Below are positions 45,208 to 54,385 of a DNA stretch of 64,000 bases, in pieces. Position numbers and translations under genes: made by a program. Where the stretch lies: positions 186,001-250,000 of the forward strand of contig CAVTQA010000007.1 of assembly GCA_963736715.1 (NCBI GenBank). Reading direction: 5' to 3'. Every line of letters starts with the position of its first letter. Positions within the stretch are counted from its first letter, which is position 1. Source of the stretch: AP-15 sp963736715 (GTDB lineage: Bacteria; Pseudomonadota; Alphaproteobacteria; ATCC43930; CGMCC-115725). Under the pieces are notes generated by a model that was not told the origin of the DNA, searched no databases, and saw nothing but the letters and a program-made list of their open reading frames with translations.

Positions 45208-48015
45208 ATGAAGGCGACAATGATGAAGGGAGTCGCGGCGGCCCTTAGCCCTGTGGGGGGCGGGCTTCCGCCGTCGCGAATTGCACCTCGAGCTCTGCTA
45301 CAACCACAGAAGCAAACTGGTTCACCGGCGGCGCAATCGCCGGAAGCGAAAACCAGCGAGCCAAACGCGCTCGAGCCAACGATTTATCGTTTTATTCTTA
45401 GACACAGCTTACCGCAACAGCTAATACTTATTTCATTCACACTGGTTTCCTTTCCTTTTCTCTACATGTCGCTGAATTTACCTAAAACCATCATCAATAG
45501 AGCGATCGGTGGCAAGCAATTTCCGCAACACTTATTCGGTTTCAACTTTGGCCAGGTGACATATCTTCTGATCTTATGCGGATTATTCTTGATCCTAGTT
45601 TTTGTGAATGGCGGATTCAAATACTATATAAATACCTTCAAAGGACGTCTTGGCGAACGCATGCTTCGACGGCTCCGATACCAACTTTATCATCGGATGC
45701 TGCGCTTCCCTCTATCCCAGTTTAGCAAGACTTCCTCGGCGCAAATTATCCCGATGATCACGTCGGAGTGCGAATCGCTTGGGGGTTTTATCGGTGATGC
45801 CTTTGTCACGCCCGTGTTTCAGGGGGGAACACTAGTGACGATCATCGTTTTCATGTTCATGCAGGATCCGGTGCTTGGTGCAGCGGCAGTCGTGCTTTAT
45901 CCGCTGCAGGGTTATGCGATCCCGAAACTGCAACGCAAGGTCAATCAGCTCGGCAAACGCCGTGTCCGTACGGTGCGAGAAGTCGCCGACCGGGTTCACG
46001 AGTCGGCGGCTGGCATTGTGGACATCCATGCCAACGATGCGGTGAAACGGCAGCTGGCAGCTTTCGCCCATCTTCTGGGCACGATTTACGACATACAATT
46101 CGAGATTTATCAACGCAAGTTTTTCGTAAAATTCCTCAATAATTTCATTGCTCAGCTCACGCCTTTTTTCTTCTATGCGATCGGCGGGTATCTGGTTATC
46201 CGCGGGGATCTTTCTTTCGGGGCTCTGGTTGCGGTGCTGGCGGCATACAAGGATTTGGCCTCGCCGTGGAAGGAACTTTTAGATTTTTACCAGATGAAAG
46301 AGGATTCCCGCATCAAATACGAGCAAATAATAGAACAGTTCCAACCCGCCGGAATGATCGATGCCCTTTTGCAGATGGAGGAGCCGCAAGCTTCGACACC
46401 CCTTACCGGCGAGCTTTTGGTTGTCAATTTGTCTTTTGCCGAGGAGGACGGCAGCCGCGTCCTCGACGGGATCAGCTTCACGGTTTCGCTCGCCGACCAC
46501 ATTGCTGTCGTCGGACAAAGCGGCAGCGGTAAGAACGAACTCGCCTTGTTGCTGGCCCGCTTGATCGCGCCCACCACTGGGCGGATCACAATCGGCGGTC
46601 TCGACTTGGCGAAGCTGCCGACCGCGGTGATCGGGCGCCGGATTGGATATGTCGGCGCGGCGCCCTATTTTTTCGCCGGTACTCTGCGCGACAACTTGTT
46701 GTTTGGCCTTCGTCACATTCCTGTGCGACCGGCCGATCACACCGGGGTAACGCTCAAACGCCGAGCTCGGCAAACCTACGAAGCTCAACGTTCGGGGAAT
46801 ATCGATTTCGATATTCATGCCGACTGGATCGATTACGAAGCTGCCGGGGTTGAGGATGTGAACGCACTGTCGCGGCGCATCACCGAGGTGCTGGTCCGTC
46901 TCGATCTCGACGAGGCGATCTATTCATTGGGGTTGCGCTGGCGACTGGATCCGGAGATTGATCCCGAAGCCGCGATGCAGTTGCTGGAGGCCCGGAAGGC
47001 GCTCGCTCGCCGGCTTGCCGAGGACGAAATTACCAACCTCGTTGAGACCTACGATCCCGAGCGGTTCAATCTGAACGCGTCGGTGGCAGAGAACTTGTTG
47101 TTTGGCACGCCGATCGGCCCTGTCTTCGATTTCGAAGCGCTCGCAGACAACGCCTACGTGCTGCAGGTTTTGACGCAGGTCGGTCTGATTGAAGATCTGG
47201 TCACCGCCGGCAAGCAGGTGGCCGAAACGATGATCGAAATGTTCGCCGACTTGCCGGCTGATCATGAATTCTTCGAGCAAATCAGCTTCATCAGTGCCAA
47301 TGATCTTCCCGAGTTCGTAGCCATCCTCGGCCGGATCGGTGAAGGAGGAACTGCGGCCCTCGCCAAGCAGGATCGGGCGAAGCTGCTCTCGCTGCCCTTC
47401 AGACTAGTGCCGGCACGACATCGGCTAGACGTTGTCGACGACCGCATGCAACGCCGGCTGCTCGAAGCACGTAAAGTATTTCGCGCGAATCTTCCACAAA
47501 AAGCGCGACAACAGATCGAGTTCTTCGATCCCAAGCGCTATAACGCGGCCGCCTCTGTCCAAGACAATATTTTGTTTGGTAAGATTGCCTATGGCGAAGC
47601 GGATGCCCCGGCCCGAATCCCGAAGGTTCTCGGCGGAGTGATCGACGGGTTGTCGCTCCGCCAGATCATCATCGATGTTGGTCTCAATTACAACGTTGGC
47701 ACCGGCGGATCGCGCTTGTCCATCGCGCAACGCCAGAAGGCGGCAATCGCCCGCGCCGTGCTCAAACGTCCCGACCTCCTGATTCTCAACGAGGCGACCT
47801 CTGCCCTCGACGGTCAAGACCAGACCAAGATCAGCAATGGGTTGAGAGAGGAATTTGCCGGCCGAGGGATCATATGGGTGCTGCATCGGGCGAGCCTCGC
47901 CCGGAATTTCGATCGCGTTCTCATCTTGAGCGGCGGCAAGCTGCAAGAGCAAGGTAGTGTCTCGGAATTGCGAGGTAACGAGTCGCTGATGTCTTTGCTG
48001 GTGGCGGCCGAATGA
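45208..48015 (+). CDS. ABC exporter half-transporter with an enlarged, degenerate ATPase domain
   Basis: 935 residues, against about 580-600 for a usual half exporter. Residues 60-380 form the six-helix membrane domain. The ATPase domain departs from canon: Walker A is GQSGSGKN (Asn443 in place of Ser/Thr), the signature is LSIAQ (837-841), and Walker B is LLILNE (Asn861 in place of Asp), while Glu862 and the H-loop His893 remain. Walker A and signature lie about 395 residues apart instead of about 100. The insert repeats the post-Q-loop element three times: DNLLFG (495), ENLLFG (628), DNILFG (786). It is followed by a cyclic-nucleotide-binding gene and is divergent from the glycan genes, so it is a likely glycan exporter. 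Confidence 0.85.
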   Translation: MKATMMKGVAAALSPVGGGLPPSRIAPRALLQPQKQTGSPAAQSPEAKTSEPNALEPTIYRFILRHSLPQQLILISFTLVSFPFLYMSLNLPKTIINRAIGGKQFPQHLFGFNFGQVTYLLILCGLFLILVFVNGGFKYYINTFKGRLGERMLRRLRYQLYHRMLRFPLSQFSKTSSAQIIPMITSECESLGGFIGDAFVTPVFQGGTLVTIIVFMFMQDPVLGAAAVVLYPLQGYAIPKLQRKVNQLGKRRVRTVREVADRVHESAAGIVDIHANDAVKRQLAAFAHLLGTIYDIQFEIYQRKFFVKFLNNFIAQLTPFFFYAIGGYLVIRGDLSFGALVAVLAAYKDLASPWKELLDFYQMKEDSRIKYEQIIEQFQPAGMIDALLQMEEPQASTPLTGELLVVNLSFAEEDGSRVLDGISFTVSLADHIAVVGQSGSGKNELALLLARLIAPTTGRITIGGLDLAKLPTAVIGRRIGYVGAAPYFFAGTLRDNLLFGLRHIPVRPADHTGVTLKRRARQTYEAQRSGNIDFDIHADWIDYEAAGVEDVNALSRRITEVLVRLDLDEAIYSLGLRWRLDPEIDPEAAMQLLEARKALARRLAEDEITNLVETYDPERFNLNASVAENLLFGTPIGPVFDFEALADNAYVLQVLTQVGLIEDLVTAGKQVAETMIEMFADLPADHEFFEQISFISANDLPEFVAILGRIGEGGTAALAKQDRAKLLSLPFRLVPARHRLDVVDDRMQRRLLEARKVFRANLPQKARQQIEFFDPKRYNAAASVQDNILFGKIAYGEADAPARIPKVLGGVIDGLSLRQIIIDVGLNYNVGTGGSRLSIAQRQKAAIARAVLKRPDLLILNEATSALDGQDQTKISNGLREEFAGRGIIWVLHRASLARNFDRVLILSGGKLQEQGSVSELRGNESLMSLLVAAE

Positions 48016-48052
48016 AGGAACCAATGGCCAAAGGAACCCGAGGAGGGAGGAA

Positions 48053-48535
48053 ATGAGCCTCAAACAGGAATTCGAATTGCTCCGGCGTGTCCCGTTCTTC
48101 GCGGAGATCGAGCCTTCAAAGCTGAAGCTGTTGGCGTTCATGAGCGAGCGGGTCGGGTTCGATCCCGGCAAGAATTTGATGCGGCAGGGAGACGCCGCTG
48201 ATGCGGCTTATCTCATCATCGACGGTCAGGCCGAGGTCGTTCTCGAAACGCCCGCCGGCCCGATCGTTGTCGCGACACTCGGCGCCAACGAGATCGTCGG
48301 CGAAATGGGCATTCTGGGCAATGCTCCGCGCGCGGCGACCGTCCGAGCTAAGGATCGGCTCATCGCGCTCCGCATCTCCAAGGAGCCGTTCATGCGCATG
48401 GTGCGGGAATTTCCGAACATGGCGGTCTCAATCATGCAGGAGCTGGCGCACCGCGTTGAATTAATGAACAATCAGCTGCGCACCGCTCGTGCGGAAATCG
48501 ACCGGCTGCGCACGCGTTCCGACGTTGCCGCATAA
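48053..48535 (+). CDS. Stand-alone cyclic-nucleotide-binding domain protein
   Basis: 160 residues. It holds one Crp-type beta-barrel: LLRRVPFFAEIEPSKLKLLA, KNLMRQGDAADAAYLIIDGQ, and the phosphate-binding cassette EIVGEMGILGNAPRAATVRA with the Gly-Glu and Arg that contact cyclic nucleotides. A C-terminal coiled coil (ELMNNQLRTARAEIDRLR) replaces the DNA-binding helix-turn-helix, so it is not a transcription factor. A very strong ribosome site (GGAGGGAGGA) precedes it. Encoded 37 bases after the ABC exporter, it may gate that transporter by cAMP or cGMP binding. Confidence 0.85.
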   Translation: MSLKQEFELLRRVPFFAEIEPSKLKLLAFMSERVGFDPGKNLMRQGDAADAAYLIIDGQAEVVLETPAGPIVVATLGANEIVGEMGILGNAPRAATVRAKDRLIALRISKEPFMRMVREFPNMAVSIMQELAHRVELMNNQLRTARAEIDRLRTRSDVAA

Positions 48536-48540
48536 TACCG

Positions 48541-49047
48541 GTGAGCCGACTGGACAGCTTCATTCGACGCCTCGAGGCGCAGCGCGCTTGCCTCGAATCG
48601 GCCGCCGACCTGGTTGCCGGTCTGGATGGTGAGGTGCTGGAGCTCGGGCTCGGCAACGGCCGGACGTACGATCATCTTCGAAAGCTCTTCCCGCATCGCA
48701 AAATCTATGTCTGCGAGCGCATCGTGGCAGCCCATCCCGATTGTGTTCCGCCATCCCGATTCCTCTTGCTTGGCGATATGCGCGAAACTCTGCCAGCCGT
48801 TCGCGCGCGGCTTGCCGGCCGTGTGGTGCTCGCCCATCTCGATGCCGGGAATGGCGAAATCGCAGCGAGCGAGGCGCTTGCCGACCACCTCACCCCGCTG
48901 ATCGTCCCGCTTTTGCGGCTGAACGGGGTGCTGGTCAGCGAACCAGCGGTAAATGCCGACCAATTAAGCGCTCTTCCGCTGCCGGGCGGGATCGAGCCGG
49001 GCCGATATAACCTATACCGGCGTATCAGCCGCCGATCGCCACCATGA
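48541..49047 (+). CDS. Small SAM-dependent methyltransferase
   Basis: 168 residues from a GTG at 48541. The SAM-binding loop is EVLELGLGNGRTYDHLRKLF, followed by an acidic strand (IYVCERIV) and LLLGDMRETL, then VVLAHLDAGNG as motif II. This is a compact class I methyltransferase. It starts 5 bases after the cyclic-nucleotide-binding gene in the same operon. Acting on the glycan or its lipid carrier is plausible but unproven. Its last 23 bases overlap the oppositely transcribed xth gene. Confidence 0.75.
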   Translation: MSRLDSFIRRLEAQRACLESAADLVAGLDGEVLELGLGNGRTYDHLRKLFPHRKIYVCERIVAAHPDCVPPSRFLLLGDMRETLPAVRARLAGRVVLAHLDAGNGEIAASEALADHLTPLIVPLLRLNGVLVSEPAVNADQLSALPLPGGIEPGRYNLYRRISRRSPP

Positions 49048-49822
49048 CCGGGACATGGTCCGACGCCTTACTCCAACCGCGACTGTCACGGTGCACGCGC
49101 GCTTCGCTGAGCGCGGCGACGAGAGACGGGCTCACCCAGATATGATCGAGACGGCGGCCGCGATTTGAAGCCGACCAGTCGCGGGCACGGTAGCTCCACC
49201 AAGTGTACAGACGCTCCTGCGGCGGCACGAAGTGGCGGACCGCGTCGACAAAAGGGCCCGCTTGCTGCAATCGTCCAAGCCGTTCCACTTCTACGGGGGT
49301 GTGGCTGACCACCGTCAAAAGCTGCTTGTGCGACCACACGTCCGTCTCCAGCGGTGCAATGTTGAGATCGCCCACCGCGATCATGCCACAGCCGTTCTGC
49401 CGCTCTGTCTTGAACCAATCTGTAATTTCGTCAAGAAACCGCAGCTTATGGGCGAATTTGGGGTTCGTTTCTGCATCCGGAACATCGCCGCCCGCCGGTA
49501 CATAGATGTTATGGAGCTCGATGCCGCCGGGCAGCTCGACGACAGCGTGCCGGCAATCGGCGCGGTTGCACCAAGCTTTAGTTCCAGCCGATGCGAACGG
49601 CGTGCGCGACAGGATTGCCACGCCGTTATACCCCTTCATTCCGTGAACCAGCATGTGGCGATAGCCGAGCGCATCGAACATCTCGCGCGGAAAGCGCTCG
49701 TCGGGGGTTTTGGTTTCCTGTAAGCATAGAACGTCCGGGGTCCATTCCGCCACGAGCTGCCGGACATTGTCGACTCGCTGCCGGACCGAGTTGATGTTCC
49801 AACTGACAACGCGCAATGTCAT
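49025..49822 (-). CDS. xth: Exodeoxyribonuclease III
   Basis: 265 residues starting MTLRVVSWNINSVRQR at 49822; the 90 upstream residues to 50092 are non-coding in character. Exonuclease III / AP endonuclease motifs are all present: SWNINSVRQR, VLCLQETKTP (metal-binding Glu), MIAVGDLNIAP (catalytic Asp-Asn), RLDHIWVSP and SDHVPVMVAI (catalytic Asp-His). It repairs abasic sites and trims 3' ends. Confidence 0.93.
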   Translation of the reverse strand: MTLRVVSWNINSVRQRVDNVRQLVAEWTPDVLCLQETKTPDERFPREMFDALGYRHMLVHGMKGYNGVAILSRTPFASAGTKAWCNRADCRHAVVELPGGIELHNIYVPAGGDVPDAETNPKFAHKLRFLDEITDWFKTERQNGCGMIAVGDLNIAPLETDVWSHKQLLTVVSHTPVEVERLGRLQQAGPFVDAVRHFVPPQERLYTWWSYRARDWSASNRGRRLDHIWVSPSLVAALSEARVHRDSRGWSKASDHVPVMVAIGG

Positions 49823-49873
49823 GGCTTGGCGCCCTGTTGGCGCTCGCGGAATGCGCCGGTCCGCGAAAACAAC

Positions 49874-49904
49874 GGCGCCCGGTCGGGGGGGAAGACCGGG
49901 CGCC
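49874..49904 (-). terminator. Strong hairpin between the C26 hydrolase and xth genes
   Basis: A perfect 11-bp stem (49874-49884 with 49894-49904) and a 9-base loop. On the minus strand it is followed by GTTGTTTTC, a partial U-tract, so it may end transcripts coming from the upstream hydrolase gene. Confidence 0.45.
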
Positions 49905-49963
49905 TGCATGTCAGAAGCGTTTGGGGGAAATCGGGCCCGCAGGGGAAACGGGACCGTTCTAAA

Positions 49964-49981
49964 GAGAGTTTGGTAACTCTC
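49964..49981 (-). terminator. Small hairpin upstream of the xth gene
   Basis: A perfect 7-bp stem GAGAGTT/AACTCTC with a 4-base loop, followed on the minus strand by TTTAGA. It lies 83 bases before the stronger hairpin and about 110 bases after the hydrolase stop. It is weak as a terminator alone. Confidence 0.3.
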
Positions 49982-50092
49982 TCCGCTTCCGAGTGATGCA
50001 GATGGGGTGCAGCCGAATAAAAACAAACTTCCATTTCTGCATATCGGGAACGGTGAAAATGCATGCGCCTGTGGGAACCATTCCAAGTTCAC

Positions 50093-50869
50093 TCACGCCG
50101 CGCGGGTTGCGACAGCAGTTCCCGCGTAGGCTGCATGACGGCACGCCTGGGCAAACATAGCAAATAATGCCCTCGACAGCGGATTCTCGAGCACTTTGTA
50201 CTCCGGATGCCATTGCACGCCGACGACAAACCGGGCCTCGGGCAGGCTCACCGCTTCAATTTGACCGTCAGGCGCAACCGCTTCGACGCGAAGCGTGGGC
50301 CCGGGACGATCGATCCCTTGCGAATGCAGTGAATTCACCATCACCTCAGTTGTGCCGGCAAGTGACGCCAAAAGCCCACTAGGGCTCAGCGCCACACTAT
50401 GCGCGGGGCCGTAAGGGCCATCCGGCAAATCTTTCGGCGAACGATGATTGAGGCGGCCGGGGAGTTCGTGCACTCGCTGGTGCAAGGTGCCGCCGAGCGC
50501 AACATTCAACTCCTGGATCCCTCTGCAGATTGCCAAAATCGGCAAGTCACGCCGAACCGCTTCGCAAATCAGCGGCAAAGTCGTCGCGTCGCGCTCCGGA
50601 TCGTGCAGGGTTTCCGGGTGACTCGGCTCGCCGCCATATTGGCTCGGATGGACGTTCGAGGGACTGCCGGTCAGCAACAAACCGTCGAGCCTGTCGAGCA
50701 TCACGCAGACATCGGCCCTCGAACCTATCGCGGGGATCAAAATCGGTAGACAACCGGTCGCATCGATGACCGCATTCGGATATCTCTCGTTGACCCCGTG
50801 GAAAATGCGCTCGTTGACCTTACGCATGCAGGTGGGAATACCGATAATCGAAAAATGGCCGGCGGGCAT
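50093..50869 (-). CDS. Peptidase C26 / gamma-glutamyl-GABA hydrolase family protein (PuuD-like)
   Basis: 258 residues starting MPAGHFSIIGIPTCMRKV at 50869. An upstream ATG at 50911 is possible but overlaps the LolA-like gene. Class I glutamine-amidotransferase-type triad: nucleophile Cys in PILAICRGIQELNVALGG and His-x-Glu in VGVQWHPEYK. The substrate-side motif LLLTGSPSNVHPSQYGG fits the C26 family. It probably hydrolyses a gamma-glutamyl amide, for example in polyamine or ethanolamine use. It starts 19 bases after the LolA-like stop. Confidence 0.85.
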   Translation of the reverse strand: MPAGHFSIIGIPTCMRKVNERIFHGVNERYPNAVIDATGCLPILIPAIGSRADVCVMLDRLDGLLLTGSPSNVHPSQYGGEPSHPETLHDPERDATTLPLICEAVRRDLPILAICRGIQELNVALGGTLHQRVHELPGRLNHRSPKDLPDGPYGPAHSVALSPSGLLASLAGTTEVMVNSLHSQGIDRPGPTLRVEAVAPDGQIEAVSLPEARFVVGVQWHPEYKVLENPLSRALFAMFAQACRHAAYAGTAVATRAA

Positions 50870-50888
50870 TGGGCTCAGCTCAAGGCTC

Positions 50889-51587
50889 TTATTGGCGGCG
50901 CGAAGCGGCATAGGGATCCTGATATACAAACAGCTTGGGGTCGAGCGCCATACCAAATCGCTCATCGTAGAGTGAAACCGTAGTGGTCTTACGCTGTTGA
51001 TCCACAATCGACCATTGACGCAACGCCAGCGGATTGTCGCTGAACACCATTGTCAGACTGCCATTGTCCGGCTCGGCCTTCTCGACAACGGTTACCCTTA
51101 GGGTGTTTGCCCCTCGCTCGAAGCTGGTCACGATCAGATCGCTAAACGTGATCGGATCACGGAGAAGGAGCCAAGCGGGCGTCGACTTCAGCCCGACTTT
51201 GGACATCTGGATAAGCTCCTTATCGACGTAATAGACGTAAAACATGTCTGCGAGGAGCAGAATGGGTGATGGCGGATCATATTCAAAGCGCATTCGGCCA
51301 GGTCGCGCCATCCAGAGCTGCCCAGTGACGACACCGCCGTTCGAGGCAACCTGTCGAAACTTGGAATACATGGTACGAATGCTGCCCAAGTAGGCCGCAA
51401 TTCGCTGCAGATCAGCGCTATCCTGCGGCGTGAGCGCGACGGCGGCAGGCGGCCCAGCGGCAACGGCTACCGCTGAGGGCCGCGCCGCCGCAAACGCAAG
51501 AGAAGCGGCGAGCACGGCCCGGCGATTTACGCAGACGGACGCGCCGAGGAATCGCCACGGCCTTCGGCGCTCCTCGATACCGGCCAT
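50889..51587 (-). CDS. LolA-like outer-membrane lipoprotein carrier protein
   Basis: 232 residues from the ATG at 51587, chosen for its ribosome site (GGAGG then 4 bases); the TTG at 51650 is less likely. The signal peptide (NRRAVLAASLAFAAARPSAV) has a twin-Arg look. The mature part shows the LolA half-barrel: IRTMYSKFRQVASNGG, GQLWMARPGRMRFEYDPP, and SDNPLALRQWSIVDQQRKTT then VSLYDERFGMALDP. LolA ferries lipoproteins through the periplasm. It lies 69 bases after ftsK, as in many Rhizobiales. Confidence 0.88.
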   Translation of the reverse strand: MAGIEERRRPWRFLGASVCVNRRAVLAASLAFAAARPSAVAVAAGPPAAVALTPQDSADLQRIAAYLGSIRTMYSKFRQVASNGGVVTGQLWMARPGRMRFEYDPPSPILLLADMFYVYYVDKELIQMSKVGLKSTPAWLLLRDPITFSDLIVTSFERGANTLRVTVVEKAEPDNGSLTMVFSDNPLALRQWSIVDQQRKTTTVSLYDERFGMALDPKLFVYQDPYAASRRQ

Positions 51588-51656
51588 CTCGCCTCCGCTG
51601 TTGCGTGCTAAATCGGAGAGGTAGTTGACTCTGGCCACCCGGTCTTTCAATTGCGG

Positions 51657-54053
51657 TCAATCGCCGCCGCGCGCCAGAACTTCGCGTTTTCCGACATGAT
51701 TGGCGGGAGTCACAATGCCTTCCGTTTCCATTCGCTCGATAATTCGCGCTGCGCGATTGTAGCCGATCTGGAGATGACGTTGAACAAAGCTCGTCGAGGC
51801 CTTGCGCTCGCGACACACCACCGCCACCGCCTGAGCATACAGCTTGTCGGCCGATTGGCCCTCCTCCTCTTCACTTAGCGGATCAAAGGGAGCATCGTCA
51901 TCCTCGGTGACCTCGTCGATGTAGTCTGGTGTCCCGCGCGTTTTCAGGAACGAGACGACGCGCTCGACCTCTTCGTCCGAGACGAACGGGCCGTGGACAC
52001 GGGTGATGCGCCCGCCGCCTGCCATATAGAGCAGGTCGCCCCGGCCGAGGAGCTGCTCGGCACCGCCTTCGCCGAGGATGGTGCGGCTGTCGATTTTCGA
52101 TGTCACCTGAAAGCTGATGCGGGTCGGAAAATTTGCTTTGATTGTGCCGGTGATGACGTCGACGGACGGGCGTTGCGTCGCCATGATCAGGTGGATCCCG
52201 GCGGCGCGGGCCATTTGTGCCAGACGCTGGATCGCCGCTTCGATTTCCTTGCCGGCGACCATCATCAGATCTGCCATTTCGTCGACCACGACGACGATCA
52301 GCGGCAGTTCGCTGGTATCGAATGGCTGCGGCTCAAAAATCGGCTGGCCCGTTTCCGGATCGAATCCCGTCTGCACCTCCCGGATCACGCTCTCACCCTT
52401 GGCCGCAGCATCGGCCAAGCGGGCGTTGAAGCCATCGATATTGCGCACTCCGAGTTTCGACATCTTCCGATATCGGCTTTCCATCTCGCGGACCGTCCAT
52501 TTCAACGCCAGTACCGCTTTCCGCGGATCGGTGACGACCGGCGCGAGAAGGTGCGGGATGCCGTCATAGACGGAGAGCTCAAGCATCTTTGGGTCAATCA
52601 TGATGAACTTGCAGCGGTCGGGCGGCATTCGGTACAGGATCGACAGGATCATCGTGTTGATGCCGACCGATTTGCCGGATCCGGTGGTGCCCGCGATCAA
52701 CAGATGCGGCATCTTTGCGAGGTCAGCCAGCGCCGGCTCACCGGAAATGTCCTTACCCAGAATTAGGGCGAGGCGTCCGGGATGGGTCTCGTAAAGCGGT
52801 GAATCGAGCAGCTCGCGCAGAAACACTGTTTCCGCCTTGCGGTTGGGCAGCTCGATGCCGATAACGTTTCGGCCCGAAACGACCGCGACGCGAACCGAAA
52901 TGGCGCTCATCGAGCGAGCGATGTCGTCGGCAAGACCGATGATCCGCGACGCCTTGATCCCGGGAGCCGGCTCGAACTCGTACAGAGTGACGACCGGCCC
53001 GGGACGAACCTGAACGATCTGACCGCGGACGCCGAAATCATCGAGCACCGTCTCGAGCAGCCGGGCGTTTTTTTCGAGAGCCTCCTCGTTAATCGCCTCG
53101 GCCTTGGCCGCCGGCGGCTTTACCAAGAGCTCTAATGAGGGCAGTATTGGCTGTCGCTCGGGTTCGAGGTCGAGCGCCGGCTGACGCTCCCCTTCGGCAC
53201 GCTTTCCTGGCGCGGGCGGCCTCGCCTTTGGTGCGATGAAACGAACTAACCCGCCCCGGTCCTGCGCGCCGGCTTGCGCTTCACTCAGCCGGGGTTCGCG
53301 CCGGCTAGGCAACGGTGTGACGACCGGCGGGCGGCGGACCTCAGGGGCATCGGAGCGGCGATCGAATTCCGGATTTCGCGCTACAGGCGATTTCTGCCAA
53401 CGGCGCCAAACCAGACTGAGGAGCGAGCCCGCCCCGGCCGAGCTGCTTCCGGAAACCTCAGCCAGACGTACTGCGCGCCGCCCAGCGCCTGCACCGATCG
53501 CACGCCAATCTCGCAAAGACAGCCCCATGGTAGCCAGCAACAGGAGGCCGGCAACTGCCGCAGCCGCCATTGAGATGGGCAACGCCGCGGTGCCGAGACC
53601 GGAGCGCACCAAAAGCCGCTCCATAACCAAGCCAATGGCACCGCCGGAGCCCGCCGGAGGAGAGAGCGCTCCGAGATCGAGGATCGAGAGCGCTACCGCC
53701 CCCAGTGTCAGGGCCGCCGGAAAGAGTGCCAACCGGGTCCAGCTGGACCGAAGGGGGCGGTGCAGCACAAGGCGAAAAGACCAGGTTAGCAGGAGGATAG
53801 GGATCAAGAAGCATGCGAGCCCAAGACTCTGCCATAAGAGGTCGGCCAGCACCGCTCCATCGTGACCGAGAAAATTGTGGGGTGTCGCGTCGACCGCTGT
53901 GTTCAGCGATCCATCACGCGGGTCGTAGGTGAACAACGACAGGAAAAGCAAAAGGCCCACTAGCAACAGAGCGAAGCCGAACGCTTCCTCGACCCGGTGC
54001 TTCAAAGCCGCAAGCGCTTCTCCGCTTGCCCAACGAACTGTGGACCTGGCCAT
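51657..54053 (-). CDS. ftsK: DNA translocase FtsK
   Basis: 798 residues. N-terminal membrane helices (FGFALLLVGLLLFLSLFTYD and others to about 190) anchor it at the division septum, and a basic Pro-rich linker follows. The motor has PHLLIAGTTGSGKSVGINTM (Walker A) and LPLIVVVVDEMADLMMVAGK (Walker B), plus MATQRPSVDVITGTIKANFP. The C-terminal gamma domain (SFVQRHLQIGYNRAARIIER) reads KOPS-type DNA signals. It moves chromosome ends and resolves dimers during division. Confidence 0.95.
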   Translation of the reverse strand: MARSTVRWASGEALAALKHRVEEAFGFALLLVGLLLFLSLFTYDPRDGSLNTAVDATPHNFLGHDGAVLADLLWQSLGLACFLIPILLLTWSFRLVLHRPLRSSWTRLALFPAALTLGAVALSILDLGALSPPAGSGGAIGLVMERLLVRSGLGTAALPISMAAAAVAGLLLLATMGLSLRDWRAIGAGAGRRAVRLAEVSGSSSAGAGSLLSLVWRRWQKSPVARNPEFDRRSDAPEVRRPPVVTPLPSRREPRLSEAQAGAQDRGGLVRFIAPKARPPAPGKRAEGERQPALDLEPERQPILPSLELLVKPPAAKAEAINEEALEKNARLLETVLDDFGVRGQIVQVRPGPVVTLYEFEPAPGIKASRIIGLADDIARSMSAISVRVAVVSGRNVIGIELPNRKAETVFLRELLDSPLYETHPGRLALILGKDISGEPALADLAKMPHLLIAGTTGSGKSVGINTMILSILYRMPPDRCKFIMIDPKMLELSVYDGIPHLLAPVVTDPRKAVLALKWTVREMESRYRKMSKLGVRNIDGFNARLADAAAKGESVIREVQTGFDPETGQPIFEPQPFDTSELPLIVVVVDEMADLMMVAGKEIEAAIQRLAQMARAAGIHLIMATQRPSVDVITGTIKANFPTRISFQVTSKIDSRTILGEGGAEQLLGRGDLLYMAGGGRITRVHGPFVSDEEVERVVSFLKTRGTPDYIDEVTEDDDAPFDPLSEEEEGQSADKLYAQAVAVVCRERKASTSFVQRHLQIGYNRAARIIERMETEGIVTPANHVGKREVLARGGD

Positions 54054-54385
54054 GCTGTCCCCCCGGCGCCGGCACAAACCAAACTATCTCAGCTTTCAGT
54101 TACAACAGCTGGCGCTTCTGTGCAAATATGGAACGCCCTCACTCGCCGCCCCAGGGCAGCTGCGTCCTCGGGTCTTCGCCGGATCCCGCGAGAGGGGAGC
54201 GGGCGGGGAGGCACGGGCCCCGCCTCCTCCGCCGACCCCCTGGGTAGACCGCCAGGGTAACCCGGGATCCCGCGGCTCATACCCAAGCTCGTAGCGCTCC
54301 TAATATAATGCGTTTCTGTGGCGTCGGCTTCATCGAGAGCCTCCTTACGGGGCGCGGATCGATGGAAAACTGTCGGCCAGTTTGA
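54054..54385. other. Intergenic stretch between malQ and ftsK, no gene seen
   Basis: 332 bases. No frame here has a convincing start, ribosome site and protein-like content. It contains a GC-rich hairpin (GGAGGC at 54207-54212 with GCCTCC at 54222-54227) without a U-tract. It should hold the ftsK promoter near its left... that is, near 54054, and the end of the malQ transcript near 54385. Confidence 0.5.
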
